In this document: in pieces, positions 22,871 through 33,781 of the stretch
Numbering within the stretch: position 1 is the first letter of the stretch
Layout of the letters: the number at the start of each line of letters is the position of its first letter
From: Pisaster brevispinus
Taxonomy: Eukaryota; Echinodermata; Asteroidea; Forcipulatida; Asteriidae
Direction of reading: 5' to 3'
NCBI GenBank assembly: GCA_023634235.1
Contig: JAMKCF010000018.1
Coordinates: 657,195 to 721,194, forward strand
Length of the DNA stretch: 64,000 nucleotides
The notes under the pieces: generated by a model
Told to the model about the DNA's origin: nothing
Seen by the model: the letters and a program-made list of their open reading frames with translations, nothing else
The model's database searches: none
Position numbers and translations under genes: made by a program

Positions 22871-25800
22871 GGCTTTGTGGAGAGACCCTAATGGGGGTTA
22901 GGGTTAATGGCACTTTAATATTTCCTAGAAGTGCCTGATTTGAGTGTGGCGCGTCACAGAGTGTATAAGTTAAAGGATACGGCTTGAGCTGTTCAGCAAA
23001 CAACCTCATGTCTTCCCCAACGCCTTCCGTTCCAGAGGGCGCTATAATGCTCAGCTCAACCAGCCTGGATACAGTTAGAGGCTCAAGGGAGTCCAGATTA
23101 CCGGGTGTTAAGATCTGTAGGAAAACAAACATTTTCAAAGCAACATCAATAATTTGAAGCCTACATGCAACAAGGTCGTAATTCAGTTGGAGGGAGAAGT
23201 GCACCTGGAATTTCAACTTTGAGAGGGCAGAGGCTATGTCCATTTTGTGAAAGAGCTGTTCCATTGATAAATCTTAAAGTCCATGGAAACTTTTTAACAT
23301 TTTATAGGCAAAGAAAATTTATGAGCAAATCCTGAATTTGTGAAAAAAGTCATGTTAAATGTCTTTAGTTTTCTATCACACCATTATAAAAGACAAGACA
23401 AAATCAAATGATCAGCTGAAGGGAGGAATCCAAAATTAAACAGGTGGTAAATCATAGTTAGATTTTGTATAAGCTTGAGGTTTAGCAAGATACAACAGGG
23501 TTACACGAGGTTCAACTGTGAGTAACCGCTTGTTCACTTCATGGTTGAACCATGTGTAACTCCAGAATTTACCAAGGTAAAACTTGGCTATATGCGATTC
23601 AACCCTGAGTTACTGCTTATTCATGGTTGGATGGTTGGACCTTGTGTACCTCCAGGGTTAACTATAGTACAACGTGGTTTAACTAGGTTCAACCCCGAGT
23701 TAACACTACATGGTTGGACCTTGTATGACCCCTGCTTTTACCACGGTACAACCTGGTTACACAAGGTTCAACCTTGAGTTACTGCTTGTAAACTTCATAG
23801 TTGGACCTTGTATGACCCCTGCGTTAACCATGGTACAACCTGGTTATACAAGGTTCAACCCCCGAGTTACTGCTAGTTAACTTCATGGTTGGACCTTGTA
23901 TGACCCCTGGGTTAACCATGGTACAACCTGGTTACACAAGGTTCAACCTCGAGTTACTGCTTGTTAACTTCCTGGTTGAACCTTGTTTGACCCAAGGGTA
24001 AGGGTAAGTGGCTACACGAAGTTTAACCCTGAGTTACTGCTTGATAACTTCCTGGTTGAACCTTGTGTGACCCAAGGGTAAGGGCTTGGTGGTACAACTG
24101 GGTTACACGAGGCTCACCCCAAGTTACCGCTGGTTGAAATATATGCATTCCTCCCTGTGAAGTTACAACAAGTTCATCTTGAAAGTTTCTCAACTATTTT
24201 TTTGCTAAGCAAATGAGTTTGTTAAGGGAGAAATTCACCCTTTTTCTAAAGTTGGTTCCTGCCAAAAATGTGTTGCTTTTTTTTTCATCAGATCTTAAAT
24301 TTGATTTACCTTGTAGATTTTTGTGATTGTAACTTTCATCTTGCCCTTTCTGAACATGTGACCATCAGCTACAAACTCATGATCCAACCTGCAAAATATT
24401 GCCAGTAAATAAAAGTGAAAATATTAATATAGAAATATGGGTGTGCAGTCAAAAGTGCTGCTAAAAGAAGATTTGAAAAAAGAAAGCATGAAGTGGTTTT
24501 ACAAACAATAACAGTTTTAACTTCATAATAATACACAGTTCTTAGCATTTTATCAGTCACACCAGAGGGCATCTCAAAGTGCTTATTTTTTTTCTTTCTA
24601 CAAGGTACACAGAGCTACATTCAAAATAAAAGACCCTTTAATTTACATAGACCATATAAAGGTTTACAAGGTGATGTGGCGCAATCTGCAGCCAATGTTG
24701 TGAATGAATCATCCACTATTTCTTGTAAAGGCAGGGTTTACTTTCGGTAATTGTCAAAGACCAGTATCCTCACTTGGTGTATCCCAACGAATGCATCAAA
24801 TAACAATCCTGTGAACATTTGGGCTGAATTGGTCATCGGAGTTGTGAGAAACAATGAAAGAAAAAACACCCTTGCTGCATTGAATTATGAGCTTTTCAGA
24901 TGCCTCAGAAAATTACCTCTTTCTCTAAAAACTTCAAAGGGAGTTGTTTCTCACAATGTGTTATACCATCAACAGCTCTTCGGTTCTCCTTACCAAGTAA
25001 GTTTTTATTGTCATTAACTTAAAGAGTAATTACCAAAAGTGTACCCTGCCTTTAACAAAGGTTTATATACGGTTTACACGGTTTACGGCCAAGAAAACTA
25101 ATGAAAGTCGTCACTTACCTAAAACCAATATCAGTTACAAAGTTTGGGAGATGATCTGATGTGGCACAGTCTAAGAAGCTCCGGACTGTTACAAGTCTAC
25201 TTTTATCACTGATGTCTGATTGACCGACATAACGTAATTGCCTTTGGGTAGAAAAGAGTAATAAAGTAAACAACATATTCAAAGTTCAAATTATTCAAAA
25301 AGTCAAGAGCCCAGAGTTGGTTTTTTCTCGACTGCATCAAACTAGTGACTGAATAAGTTTTGGACTAATCATATATGCAAGCAACATGTACACTGTATAA
25401 AATACAAAAGCAATTTGCCCTCAATTTAAAGACAATTAATTAACAAACAAAACTAAAAAAGTCAAAACACAAAAACATTAACTATATGTAACAAATTGAC
25501 CAACAGTACATCCGAATCAATTCAAACCATACATCAATTATTATAATTAATTCAAGAGTAACCATAAAATGTTTTAAACTTTGTTTTTATAATATACTTG
25601 TAATGTCCTATGTAGAGCTGTTCTTGGCTAGTTTGGGTGACTTTGGGCCAATAGTAATTACACAAATAAAATAACAAAATAAAAGCCTGGAATTTCATAT
25701 TTGAAAGGACACTTTCAGTGGAAATCTTAAAGTCTATGGGGAAACTGGGCACCAAGGCCAAGACCATGGCAACAGAAGCCATGGCCTTCTTAGCCTCAGT

Positions 25801-28277
25801 GTAATAACCGGCCTGAAAAAAAAGGAACAATCTCGAATGACAATCACAGATGATTGTAAAGAAACTTCAATAAAAGTACCACAACATCAAACAAGAAAAT
25901 CCAATGAAAATATTTCATGACTTTACACTGCATAACAATGCAAAAAACAGTCCCTAATCATGGCGGTATTATTTAAATATCAAAATCAAAGAAAATGCTG
26001 CATTACATTACACTGATACAAGATAAAAGAGCGTCACACAATTAACAGATTAAAGGTACATGTAGGGTCATAGATTGGTTTTGTCCACTGTTACAACATA
26101 ATGCTGATTCATCGGACAAATTATCAATTAAGATACAATAAAAGTCACCTGTAAAAGTTTCAGCTGAATAGAGTTTTTGAGAAAACAGCAAAAACAATTT
26201 TCACAGTATTTTCATTTTGAACAGGGAAGCTATTCACCATCAGTGAGGTGACAGTGGGTACCAACCACATCTCTGGCTGCAGAATTTACAATTGGATACC
26301 GCAAAAATTTGAATCTCCAGGTCAATCTGAAGGCAAACTTTGGAGATTCAAATTTTTCAAAATACTCAGCAGACTTGAGATGAACTAATGTTTCAGGATA
26401 CTTACTGCCATTAACAATCTTTATAACAAGTTTGGATTTCCAATAAATGACACAATTTGTTTTCAGGGTCATTACCAGTACAGTCATCAATGCAACAGAA
26501 TCAAACAAACCATGTAGTTAGATTTTAATGGGTTTGGGATGGTAGGCATGGTAGGGTGAACAACAATAATTAACAGTCAGTTCTGAATTCTCAAAAATAT
26601 AAAGCATTCATGACCGTCTGTACAATGTCATGAATGAGACACAAAAACTGGCTCTTTTGGTTTTGCCGTGGCGCTTTTGGTTTTGCCGTGGCTCTTTTGG
26701 TTTTGCCGTGGCTCTTTTGGATTTGCCGTGGCTCTTTTGGTTTTGCCGTGGCTCTTTTGGATTTGCCGTGGCTCTTTTGGTTTTGCCGTGGCTCTTTTGG
26801 TTTTGCCGTGGCTCTTTTGGATTTGCCGTGGCTCTTTTGGATTTGCCGTGGCTCTTTTGGTTTTGCCGTGGCTCTTTTGGTTTTGCTGGGGCGCTTTTGG
26901 TTTTGCCGTGGCTCTTTTGGTTTTGCCGTGGCTCTTTTGGTTTTGCCGTGGCGCTTTTGGTTTTGCCGTGGCTCTTTTGGTTTTGCCGTGGCTCTTTTGG
27001 TTTTGCTGTGGCTCTTTTGGTTTTGCCGTGGCGCTTTTGGTTTTGCCGTGGCGCTTTTGGTTTTGCCGTGACAGTTGTGGGCCACTGTAGTTTTTTGATC
27101 CACTCATTTTCCAACAGATAGGTCTAGAAAACTTAATTTGACCTTGACCTTGGAGCCCCTCTTTGACCTATAACTTACCATGGCATGTTCGGGTGCTCTA
27201 AAGAATGCCTCGCTCTGAGAACCATTGGATTCCCTGGACCACCTAAAGAATAAAAGTGATTTAAAAAATGTGATTTATTGAAAACTCACCCTGTTTCAAA
27301 CAATACTGTTTTGATTAAGGTAGTGAATATTTAGCCAGCATCGGTTTTCTTTAGGTACATGTGTAAAGATATAATAGCCTTCTACTAGAGCCGGTACGAC
27401 TCTGAACATGAATGACTGTTTTGGGGGCATTTTTTAAGTTTTACAGTGACAAATCTTAGTCCTCAAGTTATTAAATGATAAAATAAAATTAAAAGAACTG
27501 AACTTCTTAAGAAGAACATTCTTATTATAAATGAACTGCAGCTACCGAGCGCGGCAATTGCGAACCGGTTTGTTTCCTCCCAGCTATGACTATAGGAGGA
27601 TGATTGGACTAAAAACCTAGTAATTTTACCAATCATCCAATGACCAATGTCTGCTACTTGTTTACGTGTCAAAGAGGGGGCTATTAATCGATCTGCTGGG
27701 ATAATACAGTTTGCAAATTGGTAACGCAGTCAACCGAATGAGCCTAACTTGAAAAAGGTGTAAACTGTATAGTAATAGTATACAATACACTACCTTAAAA
27801 AAACTTAAATAAAATATGTTTAATATTGTTTTTACGAATAAAGGAAATAAAGAAAATAACAAACTGTTTAGGGGAAAAACTTTTTCATTCATTTTTACCC
27901 AAAGGAATATCTCATTTGAGTAAATTAGATACTATATTTTATTTCATAACGAATGAAAAAGTGTTGGCTGGATACAGAAATTTTTCCCTTAATAAATAAT
28001 AGGTTCAGCTTTATTTAATTAACTCTTTACAGCTTACAAGAATTTTTTCATTATTACTCAAACTGAATTACATACTCATTCTGAGTAGATAAACCATTTC
28101 GTGGTCTCTGAACAGCTCCGGCGGTCGGTCGGCGATATCACAAAGGGCACGCAAGCGATGAAGGACGGCCTCACAAGCTGAGTCAACCACGCTCCCTTGA
28201 AGAACAAACTCCTGTAAACTTGGGACATTAGAGGACGTCAAATTCCCAAGATTTACACCTGGCAGCGCAGAAGACAT
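22764..28277 (-). CDS. MED18: Mediator complex subunit 18, five coding exons
   Basis: MED18 is a head-module subunit of Mediator, which links transcription factors to RNA polymerase II in the nucleus. Reading the minus strand, coding exons are 28277-28076, 27242-27179, 25241-25119, 24388-24310 and 23114-22764. All introns have GT/AG ends and the exons join in frame (202+64+123+79+351 nt, 272 residues plus stop). Family landmarks appear in order: 'LQGSV' and 'HRLRALCD' then 'DHEMVYLLR' (exon 1), 'NPMVLRARHSLEH' (exon 2), 'QLRYVGQ' (exon 3), 'LDHEFVADGHMFRKG' (exon 4), and 'LTPGNLDS', 'VELSIIAP', 'FAEQLKP' (exon 5). The start is the only ATG ahead of the conserved first block. The human protein is about 208 residues and ends shortly after 'AEQLKP'. 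Here 71 more residues follow, made of locally repeated DNA, so the true C terminus is uncertain. Introns 2, 3 and 4 hold a 20-bp minisatellite, a MITE and an 87-bp tandem array. LIPT1 lies divergently upstream. Confidence 0.93.
23500..24135. repeat. 87-bp tandem repeat in MED18 intron 4
   Basis: Six to seven units of about 87 bp, each with 'TGGTTGGACCTTGTATGACC', a GTTAACCATGGTACAACCTG block and 'AGGTTCAACC..GAGTTACTGC'. Subrepeats of GGTTNAAC in both orientations make it partly self-complementary. Confidence 0.88.
24727..25054. mobile_element. MITE family M2 inside MED18 intron 3
   Basis: Begins 'AAAGGCAGGGTTTACTTTCG' and ends 'ACCAAAAGTGTACCCTGCCT', inverted copies of each other. The interior is in the opposite orientation to the copies at 15,317 and 50,413. 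It fills nearly half of the intron between coding exons 3 and 4. The 88-codon open frame inside it is repeat DNA. Confidence 0.75.
26060..26320 (+). repeat. Dispersed repeat family R1 in MED18 intron 2
   Basis: 'AAAAGTTTCAGCTGAATAGA' to 'GTGAGGTGACAGTGGGTACC' matches 961-1250 and 44,115-44,350. Confidence 0.65.
26650..27071 (+). repeat. 20-bp minisatellite, about 21 units, in MED18 intron 2
   Basis: Units are 'CTCTTTTGGTTTTGCCGTGG' with C/G and T/A variants. The period is exactly 20 bp throughout. All six frames are open across the array (60-bp superperiod), which yields several spurious frames of 140-170 codons. The array ends about 107 bp before coding exon 2 of MED18 and is followed by repeat R3 sequence. 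A three-unit version sits at 21,950-22,007. Confidence 0.95.
27072..27181 (+). repeat. Repeat R3 segment abutting MED18 exon 2
   Basis: This segment is identical, as far as I can see by eye, to about 22,008-22,120, including 'TAACTTACCATG'. On the minus strand that string is the exon 2 end and its donor (CCATG|GTAAGT). The shared sequence therefore reaches 3 bp (CAT on the plus strand is 27,179-27,181) into coding sequence and possibly a few bases further. Confidence 0.75.
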
Positions 28278-28883
28278 GGCTGCGTATCCCAGGCAAATTA
28301 ATACTTTTCAATGAAACTTCAAAAATGAAGAAATACCTGAAAGCCTCAATCAGTCTAAATCGGGACAGGCGTCTTCCTTCGCTTGCCTACTTGCAATGTG
28401 CTGCATATATTGTGTGAACTTTGACACCATTTTGCCTCAGAATTATTCTAAAATGGTTATAATGTAGTTTTATTTTAGTAAGAATTAAATGTTTATGACA
28501 ATTCCGTATTTAACAAATACTAAATTAATATCTCAATTATTTAAAAATTTCCAAATAAGAACAACTGTATGTAATATTTTACTTTTTTTGTTAAATCCAA
28601 ATAATACTTTAGTGAAAGAGCCTGTCATGGCAGCGCCCGTCAAAATTTTGCAGCTTTATTCCTGCTCATTTAAATCACTGCCCACTCGGTAATTCGTAGA
28701 ATATCCACCACAGTAAAGTACGGCAGAATGAAAGCACATATTGGAAAATAGTGCGGACCATTCAAATACGAAATCGTGAGTTTGATACTGATTTTACACT
28801 CGGAAGAAAAATGTATAGGTTTTCTCCATGACCATCATCAACATGATCAATTGACTGTTTTGAAGAGTTTATCTCGACAAAGC
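28278..28883. promoter_or_regulatory. Putative bidirectional promoter between MED18 and LIPT1
   Basis: These 606 bp separate the start codons of two divergent genes, so both promoters and both 5' UTRs must lie here unless there are upstream non-coding exons. I see no TATA box at a sensible distance and no obvious dispersed repeat in this stretch, in contrast to most of the window. Absence of TATA is usual for housekeeping divergent promoters. The role is inferred from gene layout, not from a recognised motif. Confidence 0.6.
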
Positions 28884-31800
28884 ATGTACAGGCTATATAG
28901 GCCTAAGTTTTCAACCACATGCGGTCGGATTGCCCACTGCCTATCCAATAGAAACTCACAGCTGCATGTTAACAACATTGGATCATCCTGGAACTGTTCA
29001 AGAAAATACTGCGAAGCTGTACAACAACAACGGGTAGGCCTATCTTATGTCAAAATTTTAGTTGTGAATAAAGAACAAATCCTTGCTTTATGCCACCAGT
29101 TAACTAAATTTGATTTATTATTATTTTTTAATCACTTTCGTTTTAAGAGGATTTTCAATAAAAAGTTGTTTGTGACTCTGTCGCTATTTCTCAGCTCTTA
29201 AATATTTTTTCTCATCTGTGTCCACATAAATTTATGGGAAACAATTTTCACTGTCAATGTTTTTCACTCATTTCAATAGGGTGTTGTGTATGAATCGGTG
29301 TCACATGACGTCTTTTCAAATTTAGCCTTTGAAGATTGGTAAGTAGAGAAGAATAGCAAGGCAATCCATTTCATGACCATTAACTAGGGGACTGTCCATG
29401 GGCTGTACATGGAATTATGAACTCTCGCCAAGTGTGTGCATGCTGACCATTATCAGATCTATGGCCAGCGTATACTCCTAGAACTACAAGTAGCCAGCAC
29501 ACACCCATGGGCAAAGTTTATATTTTTACGTACAGCCACAGGCCTGCTATGCTCATGATGACAGTCACCCTTTAATAAAAACCAATTATATATAAGGCAG
29601 AGTAAAAAATAAAAACTGTTTCTTGTCCAGGTTTTTTTAAAAGGTTGAGGGCATTTTTGCTGGGATGTCGGATGCTAATCAACTATTTTGTGTACATGGC
29701 TCAATAAAAACTGTTGTTTAGTCTGTGATCTGCTCTACGATTATTTATATTTTTTCAAAGGGTGTATCATAAATTAGACTTGAGTGAATCGAACCTACTC
29801 CTGCTGTGGCGAAATGGACCAAGTGTTGTGATTGGACGACATCAGAACCCGTGGGCGGAGTGTCAGTTGAAGCATCTGTGGGGGTCAAAGGTCAACCTTG
29901 CACGACGGAGAAGTGGGGGAGGAACTGTGTATCATGTAAGTCAATAAGCCAAATTGCTAAACAAATTGCTAATTTTGGCATAGGCTTGTTAACGATCCAA
30001 TTTTCTTTGAGATGCTGTGGCATTAAAACACAACATTGTAATTTTTCTTTGAAAGTCTACGATGTACAAACATAGTAAACAGAAGCTTCCCATCTTTGCA
30101 GGTCTTCAATTTTTTTTTATTTATCTTGGATTGAACAAAGAAAAGTTTACTAGAACATTACTTGAACCACAAGGGTAACTAAATGAAATAAAAAGCTGTG
30201 GTTCAAAGTTCCGCTCTAGTAAGTTTTCTATGTTCAACCCAAAATAATTCTTTTAGTAACAATTTTGTTCAATTTTTCGCAGGACTTGGGTAATCTGAAC
30301 TGTACTTTCTTCACAAAGCGAAGTAAATACAACCGCATACACAACTTGGAGCTTATCACTAATGCCCTGCAGTCGAGGTGGCCAATGCTGAATATCAGTG
30401 TATCAAAACGAGACGATATCCTTCTAGATGACTTTTTCAAAGTATCCTTTTTTTCTTTGCCTTTTTAAAAATAAATTTTCTTCTTATAAGTAAAGCTCAG
30501 GTGTAACTTCCTTTCCTGACTTGCCCCCCCCCAGCCAACTCTCCAAACACACTGTAAAATGAATTTAAAACTTCCAATAGTCCACATGCACACGAGCCAT
30601 CTTAAAGATATACCTGATGCATCTTGGGAAACCAAGTAGAGTGACCAAAATTAATCAAGCTGCAAAGATGGACGCTAAGCTGCAGTTTACTACTATGCAA
30701 GCTTTTATTGTTGTGACCGCATTACTTCAAACTCAGCATGCTATGATGGTTGCCAGCGTTGCTTGAACTCAGATTTTACCAAGAATCTTTGCGCGTCGAC
30801 CATGCACATTGGGACATGTATATGAGCTGTTCTCCCCTTCTATCATATTCATGTGATGCAAGTTTCATAGGATTTGCGCAGAGCAGAAAATTGTAGATTA
30901 CCAATTGATCCAAGAACTGATTAAGCCATCAGTGCTCAAGAATTGTTAAAAAGTCTTTAACATTTCCAGATATCAGGCTCATCGGCCAAGTTGGGCCGGG
31001 AGATTGCATATCACCACTGCACTCTACTACACAGTGTCAATACACAGGAACTCAGGTCACTTTTACACTCTCAAAAGGTGAACTCCAGCAACTTTTATTA
31101 AATGGCAATAGAACTCGGGGACTGCTGTGTTTGTGTAGTCTTCTGTGCAGATCTGCTTTGAGGTGATTTGTGCGCGCTGCCATTTTGGCTGTGGGGAAAA
31201 GTTCAGCTTTCCCATTGGATGATCGGGTTAATTTTGCCAGGCAGGCATGTCACATGAGAATTGATACTCTATGTCCAAACCTGACTAAGAGGGTGTGCAC
31301 AGCAGACACAGATGACAATGGAGCTCAGCATTCTCTATGTTCTTGATACCCTATGTTCACAGTTAGCATAAAGCGTCTGCACAGCAGGCACAGATGAACA
31401 ACCGAGCTCAGCATTCTCCGTGTTCTTGTTCTATGAATACCGTTGTTATGAATTCTCAAGTAGTTTTTTGATGAGTACCAGTGATGTACCCATGAGCTCA
31501 TGTAGTAAAGTATAATGTGAGAGGTCGTCTTTAGCCAAAGCCATCTTTGGAGCCTCAGCTCGGAGGTTTCTTGTTGCGCTGCACCCTTAAGATGGTCAGC
31601 GTAGGCGAGTCTCCTCCTGCCTCTTTTCATGAATTAGGAATGCACTTCTGAACTATTTTTGTGTATACCATTTTGATAATTTATTTCATCTTCAAATCTC
31701 CAAATAACCATATACAATCATGCCTGCCAATCATGCCTACCTTAGCTTAGCTCAGCCAAGTTGAAAGGTCGGAAAAATTACATCATCTACAGGTGAATAG

Positions 31801-33387
31801 TAAACTATTGTTTATAATCTAGGATGGTTTAACAAGTCGAGCAACACCGAGTGTGAAGACTGCCGTCAAGAACTTGACTGATGTGGAACCTGCCATGGAT
31901 CACGAGTCAATGGTGGATGGAATAGCGGAAACATTTTATACAGTATACCCCCCTCTACATGATCATAAGGTAGGTGCATTCTAAAGAGGGGATACAAGTT
32001 CAAATTCAGTTTTGTAATCCACCCATTGTCCAATAGATAGAGTCTGTGAAATCTACAAAGCAAAACATAATAAAGTTAAGGGTTTAATCAAAATCAAGTA
32101 CTATAATGACCTAATTCTTCAAGGTAGCGGCAATAGAGCTCTCAGGGTTCTTGACAAACTGCTTTCGGTCATATACAATTCAAACACACTCGTCTATTAG
32201 TGCTTGTATCAGTGAAAGGTACACAAATAAATGAAAACACCAGTTGAAATAATGTCTGAACTATAGTCATAACTCAATATCAATAACTTATTTAATGATA
32301 ACTCTTTTTTTTCTGATTGGAGATTTATCCTATAGATCCAGCCTCTGAATTAGACTGGCCACAAGTCAACAACTACAGAAAAGAGCTTGCAGTAAGTTAC
32401 AATAATATTCCTGTATTTTCTGTGCTTTTATTCAACATGGCAGCTGGAATATTGAAGTCACTACTTTCTTTGTTTTGTTTTTGTGTACAGAGTTGGGACT
32501 GGACCTACGGCAAAACACCCGAGTTCAGCGTAAGGAGATCCAATGGTGATGTGTCGGTTTTAGTTCACGTCAAACACGCTCACATCCTAGGGGTTATTGT
32601 ACAGGCACCTGATGGATGGATTGATGTTGGACTCGTACAGGAACTGACTGATCAATTAGCTGGCAAGTAACTTTGTCATGTTCCCCCTGACAACATGTCC
32701 AATAGCAATACAGAACACTGATTCTCATTCAAGGGGCCAAACTAATTAACCCTTCCAGCCTCGGTTTGGCTACACTCATTTGAATGAGGGAAACAAGATT
32801 GATGAAATATGAGATCAATCAGTGCTATTATGAATAACTTTGACCTCTCATCTTTAAAAATGTCAAGTTTCTATGAAATGAATAAATGCATCATGGCCCA
32901 GTAGTTTAGCACATGAACCTAAAATATAGTGGCTGAGCCATTGGGGTGTGGGTTCATATCCTGAGTACCTGCGAGGGTAGAGATTGTTGATGTGAACGAT
33001 CATCAACTTGTGTGCCCATTTGGCTGCCGGTGCTGCACATTCCCAAGGAGTTGAGATGGTTTTAGGAATGCTTAGGGCCTGATGAACGGGTGATATCAAT
33101 GTAAGGCGCTTTGAGGGGCCGACTTGGCTTGAAAAGGCACAGAAGAAATATACATTATTATTATTCTTCCAGCCACCAGGCACCAACAATCGAGCTCAAC
33201 AAGCCTGATAGGTAACACCGATAGTGTTTTTATGGATCTTCTTTTTCTCTATCCTACAGGAAAGAGATTCTGGCCGCAGGATGTGACTGCAACGACTGAT
33301 ATTTTTCTTAAATCTATCAGCATCAATCCAAATATGAAACAACGGATCAACCTGGTGTGCTGTTTGTTACAAGAGGCAATCTCATGA
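28884..33387 (+). CDS. LIPT1: Mitochondrial lipoyl(amido)transferase LIPT1, nine coding exons
   Basis: LIPT1 transfers lipoyl groups to the E2 subunits of mitochondrial 2-oxoacid dehydrogenases. Coding exons are 28884-29033, 29280-29338, 29761-29935, 30283-30441, 30970-31077, 31823-31969, 32323-32391, 32491-32662 and 33260-33387, joining in frame to 388 residues (human 373). The first 50 residues are rich in Arg/Ser/Lys with no acidic run, as expected of a mitochondrial presequence. The start is the only in-frame ATG of exon 1, and this exon is the least certain. Exon 2 gives 'DVFSNLAFEDW'. Exon 3 gives 'PSVVIGRHQNPW' and the LplA-type motif 'RRRSGGGTVYH' (about 118-128). Exon 5 starts 'ISGSSAKLGR', with Lys188 matching the active-site lysine of lipoate ligases. 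Exon 8 gives 'WDWTYGKTPEFS' and exon 9 'FWPQDVT'. The last intron uses a GC donor (GCAAGT at 32663); reading through it gives a stop at 32668-32670, which would remove the last 41 residues. SEPSECS converges from downstream. Confidence 0.95.
30126..30242. mobile_element. Palindromic element in LIPT1 intron 3
   Basis: Left arm 'TTGGATTGAACAAAGAAAAG', 'TTTACTAGAAC', 'CTTGAACCAC'; right arm 'GTGGTTCAAAG', 'CTCTAGTAAG', 'TTTTCTATGTTCAACCCAA'. About 117 bp, short loop. Confidence 0.75.
31245..31430 (+). repeat. Two-copy tandem duplication in LIPT1 intron 5
   Basis: The block 'GCACAGCAGACACAGATGA' with 'GAGCTCAGCATTCTCTATGT' and 'TCTTG' is repeated about 100 bp later as 'GCACAGCAGGCACAGATGA' with 'GAGCTCAGCATTCTCCGTGT'. 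Confidence 0.8.
32890..33165 (+). mobile_element. tRNA-derived SINE in the last LIPT1 intron
   Basis: The head 'GGCCCAGTAGTTTAGCACAT' resembles an A box and 'GGTGTGGGTTCATATCC' a B box, about 55 bp apart. The body includes 'TGTAAGGCGCTTTGAGGGGC' and the tail is (ATT)n. Placement inside the GC-AG intron (32663-33259) makes up almost half of it. Confidence 0.75.
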
Positions 33388-33479
33388 ACTTTTTTTTTAA
33401 CCTCTGTAAATATTTCTTTGCAAGAGAGTTTCAACATGGTTTGAGAATAGATGGATGACCAACATTTTAAAACATTTCA

Positions 33480-33645
33480 TTCTGTAGTCAAAGTTGCTTG
33501 GTTCAGACACAGCCTTAGACCGTTACCGTTTTGGTGGCTACGGCTAAGGCTATGACTGTTGCTAAGGGTGTTGCTAACAACATCCTACACTTCAATGCAT
33601 GTTGACCCGGTGATCCAGCCCTAGCTGTAGCCGATTCAAACAAGG
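33480..33645. repeat. Dispersed repeat family R4 in the LIPT1 3' region
   Basis: Inverted GGCTACGGCTAAGGC ... CTAGCTGTAGCC ends, with 'GTTGCTAAGGGTGTTGCTAA' inside. Related to 50,905-51,065. If the LIPT1 3' UTR extends to the ATTAAA at 33,782, this element is transcribed within it. Confidence 0.65.
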
Positions 33646-33761
33646 CCTTAATTATTCAAAGACCTTTGTCATAGTGGTACCTTCTATGTCTGGTTCCCTG
33701 TCTGCACTGCAATATAGCCATAAATGCTGTTTCTCATGTTCACAAAAAGGCAGCAGACTAA

Positions 33762-33767
33762 TTTATT
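33762..33767 (-). terminator. Poly(A) signal AATAAA, likely SEPSECS
   Basis: The plus strand reads TTTATT, which is AATAAA on the SEPSECS strand, about 168 bp beyond its stop codon. It is the first canonical signal I see after the stop. Use of this site is an inference. Confidence 0.5.
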
Positions 33768-33781
33768 TTCAGACTCAGGAC

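Noticed and set aside
25552..25830. 92-codon minus frame with 'AGYYTEAKKAMASVAMVLAL' as a possible MED18 exon
   Set aside because: It lies in intron 2 but matches no part of MED18, and exons 2 and 3 join in frame without it. It reads like translated repeat DNA.
26650..27071. CRISPR-like regular array
   Set aside because: Units are contiguous 20-mers without unique spacers, and the context is an animal intron.
26591..27121. Six overlapping frames of 140-170 codons on both strands
   Set aside because: All are readings of one 20-bp minisatellite inside MED18 intron 2.
28776..28883. Longer LIPT1 N terminus from 28,776
   Set aside because: That frame opens with GTG, not ATG; the first in-frame ATG is 28,884 and gives a plausible mitochondrial presequence.
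32667..32672. GT donor GTAACT for the last LIPT1 intron
   Set aside because: Joining it to 33,260 shifts the frame and hits a stop after about a dozen codons, losing the conserved FWPQD block. The GC donor keeps the frame.
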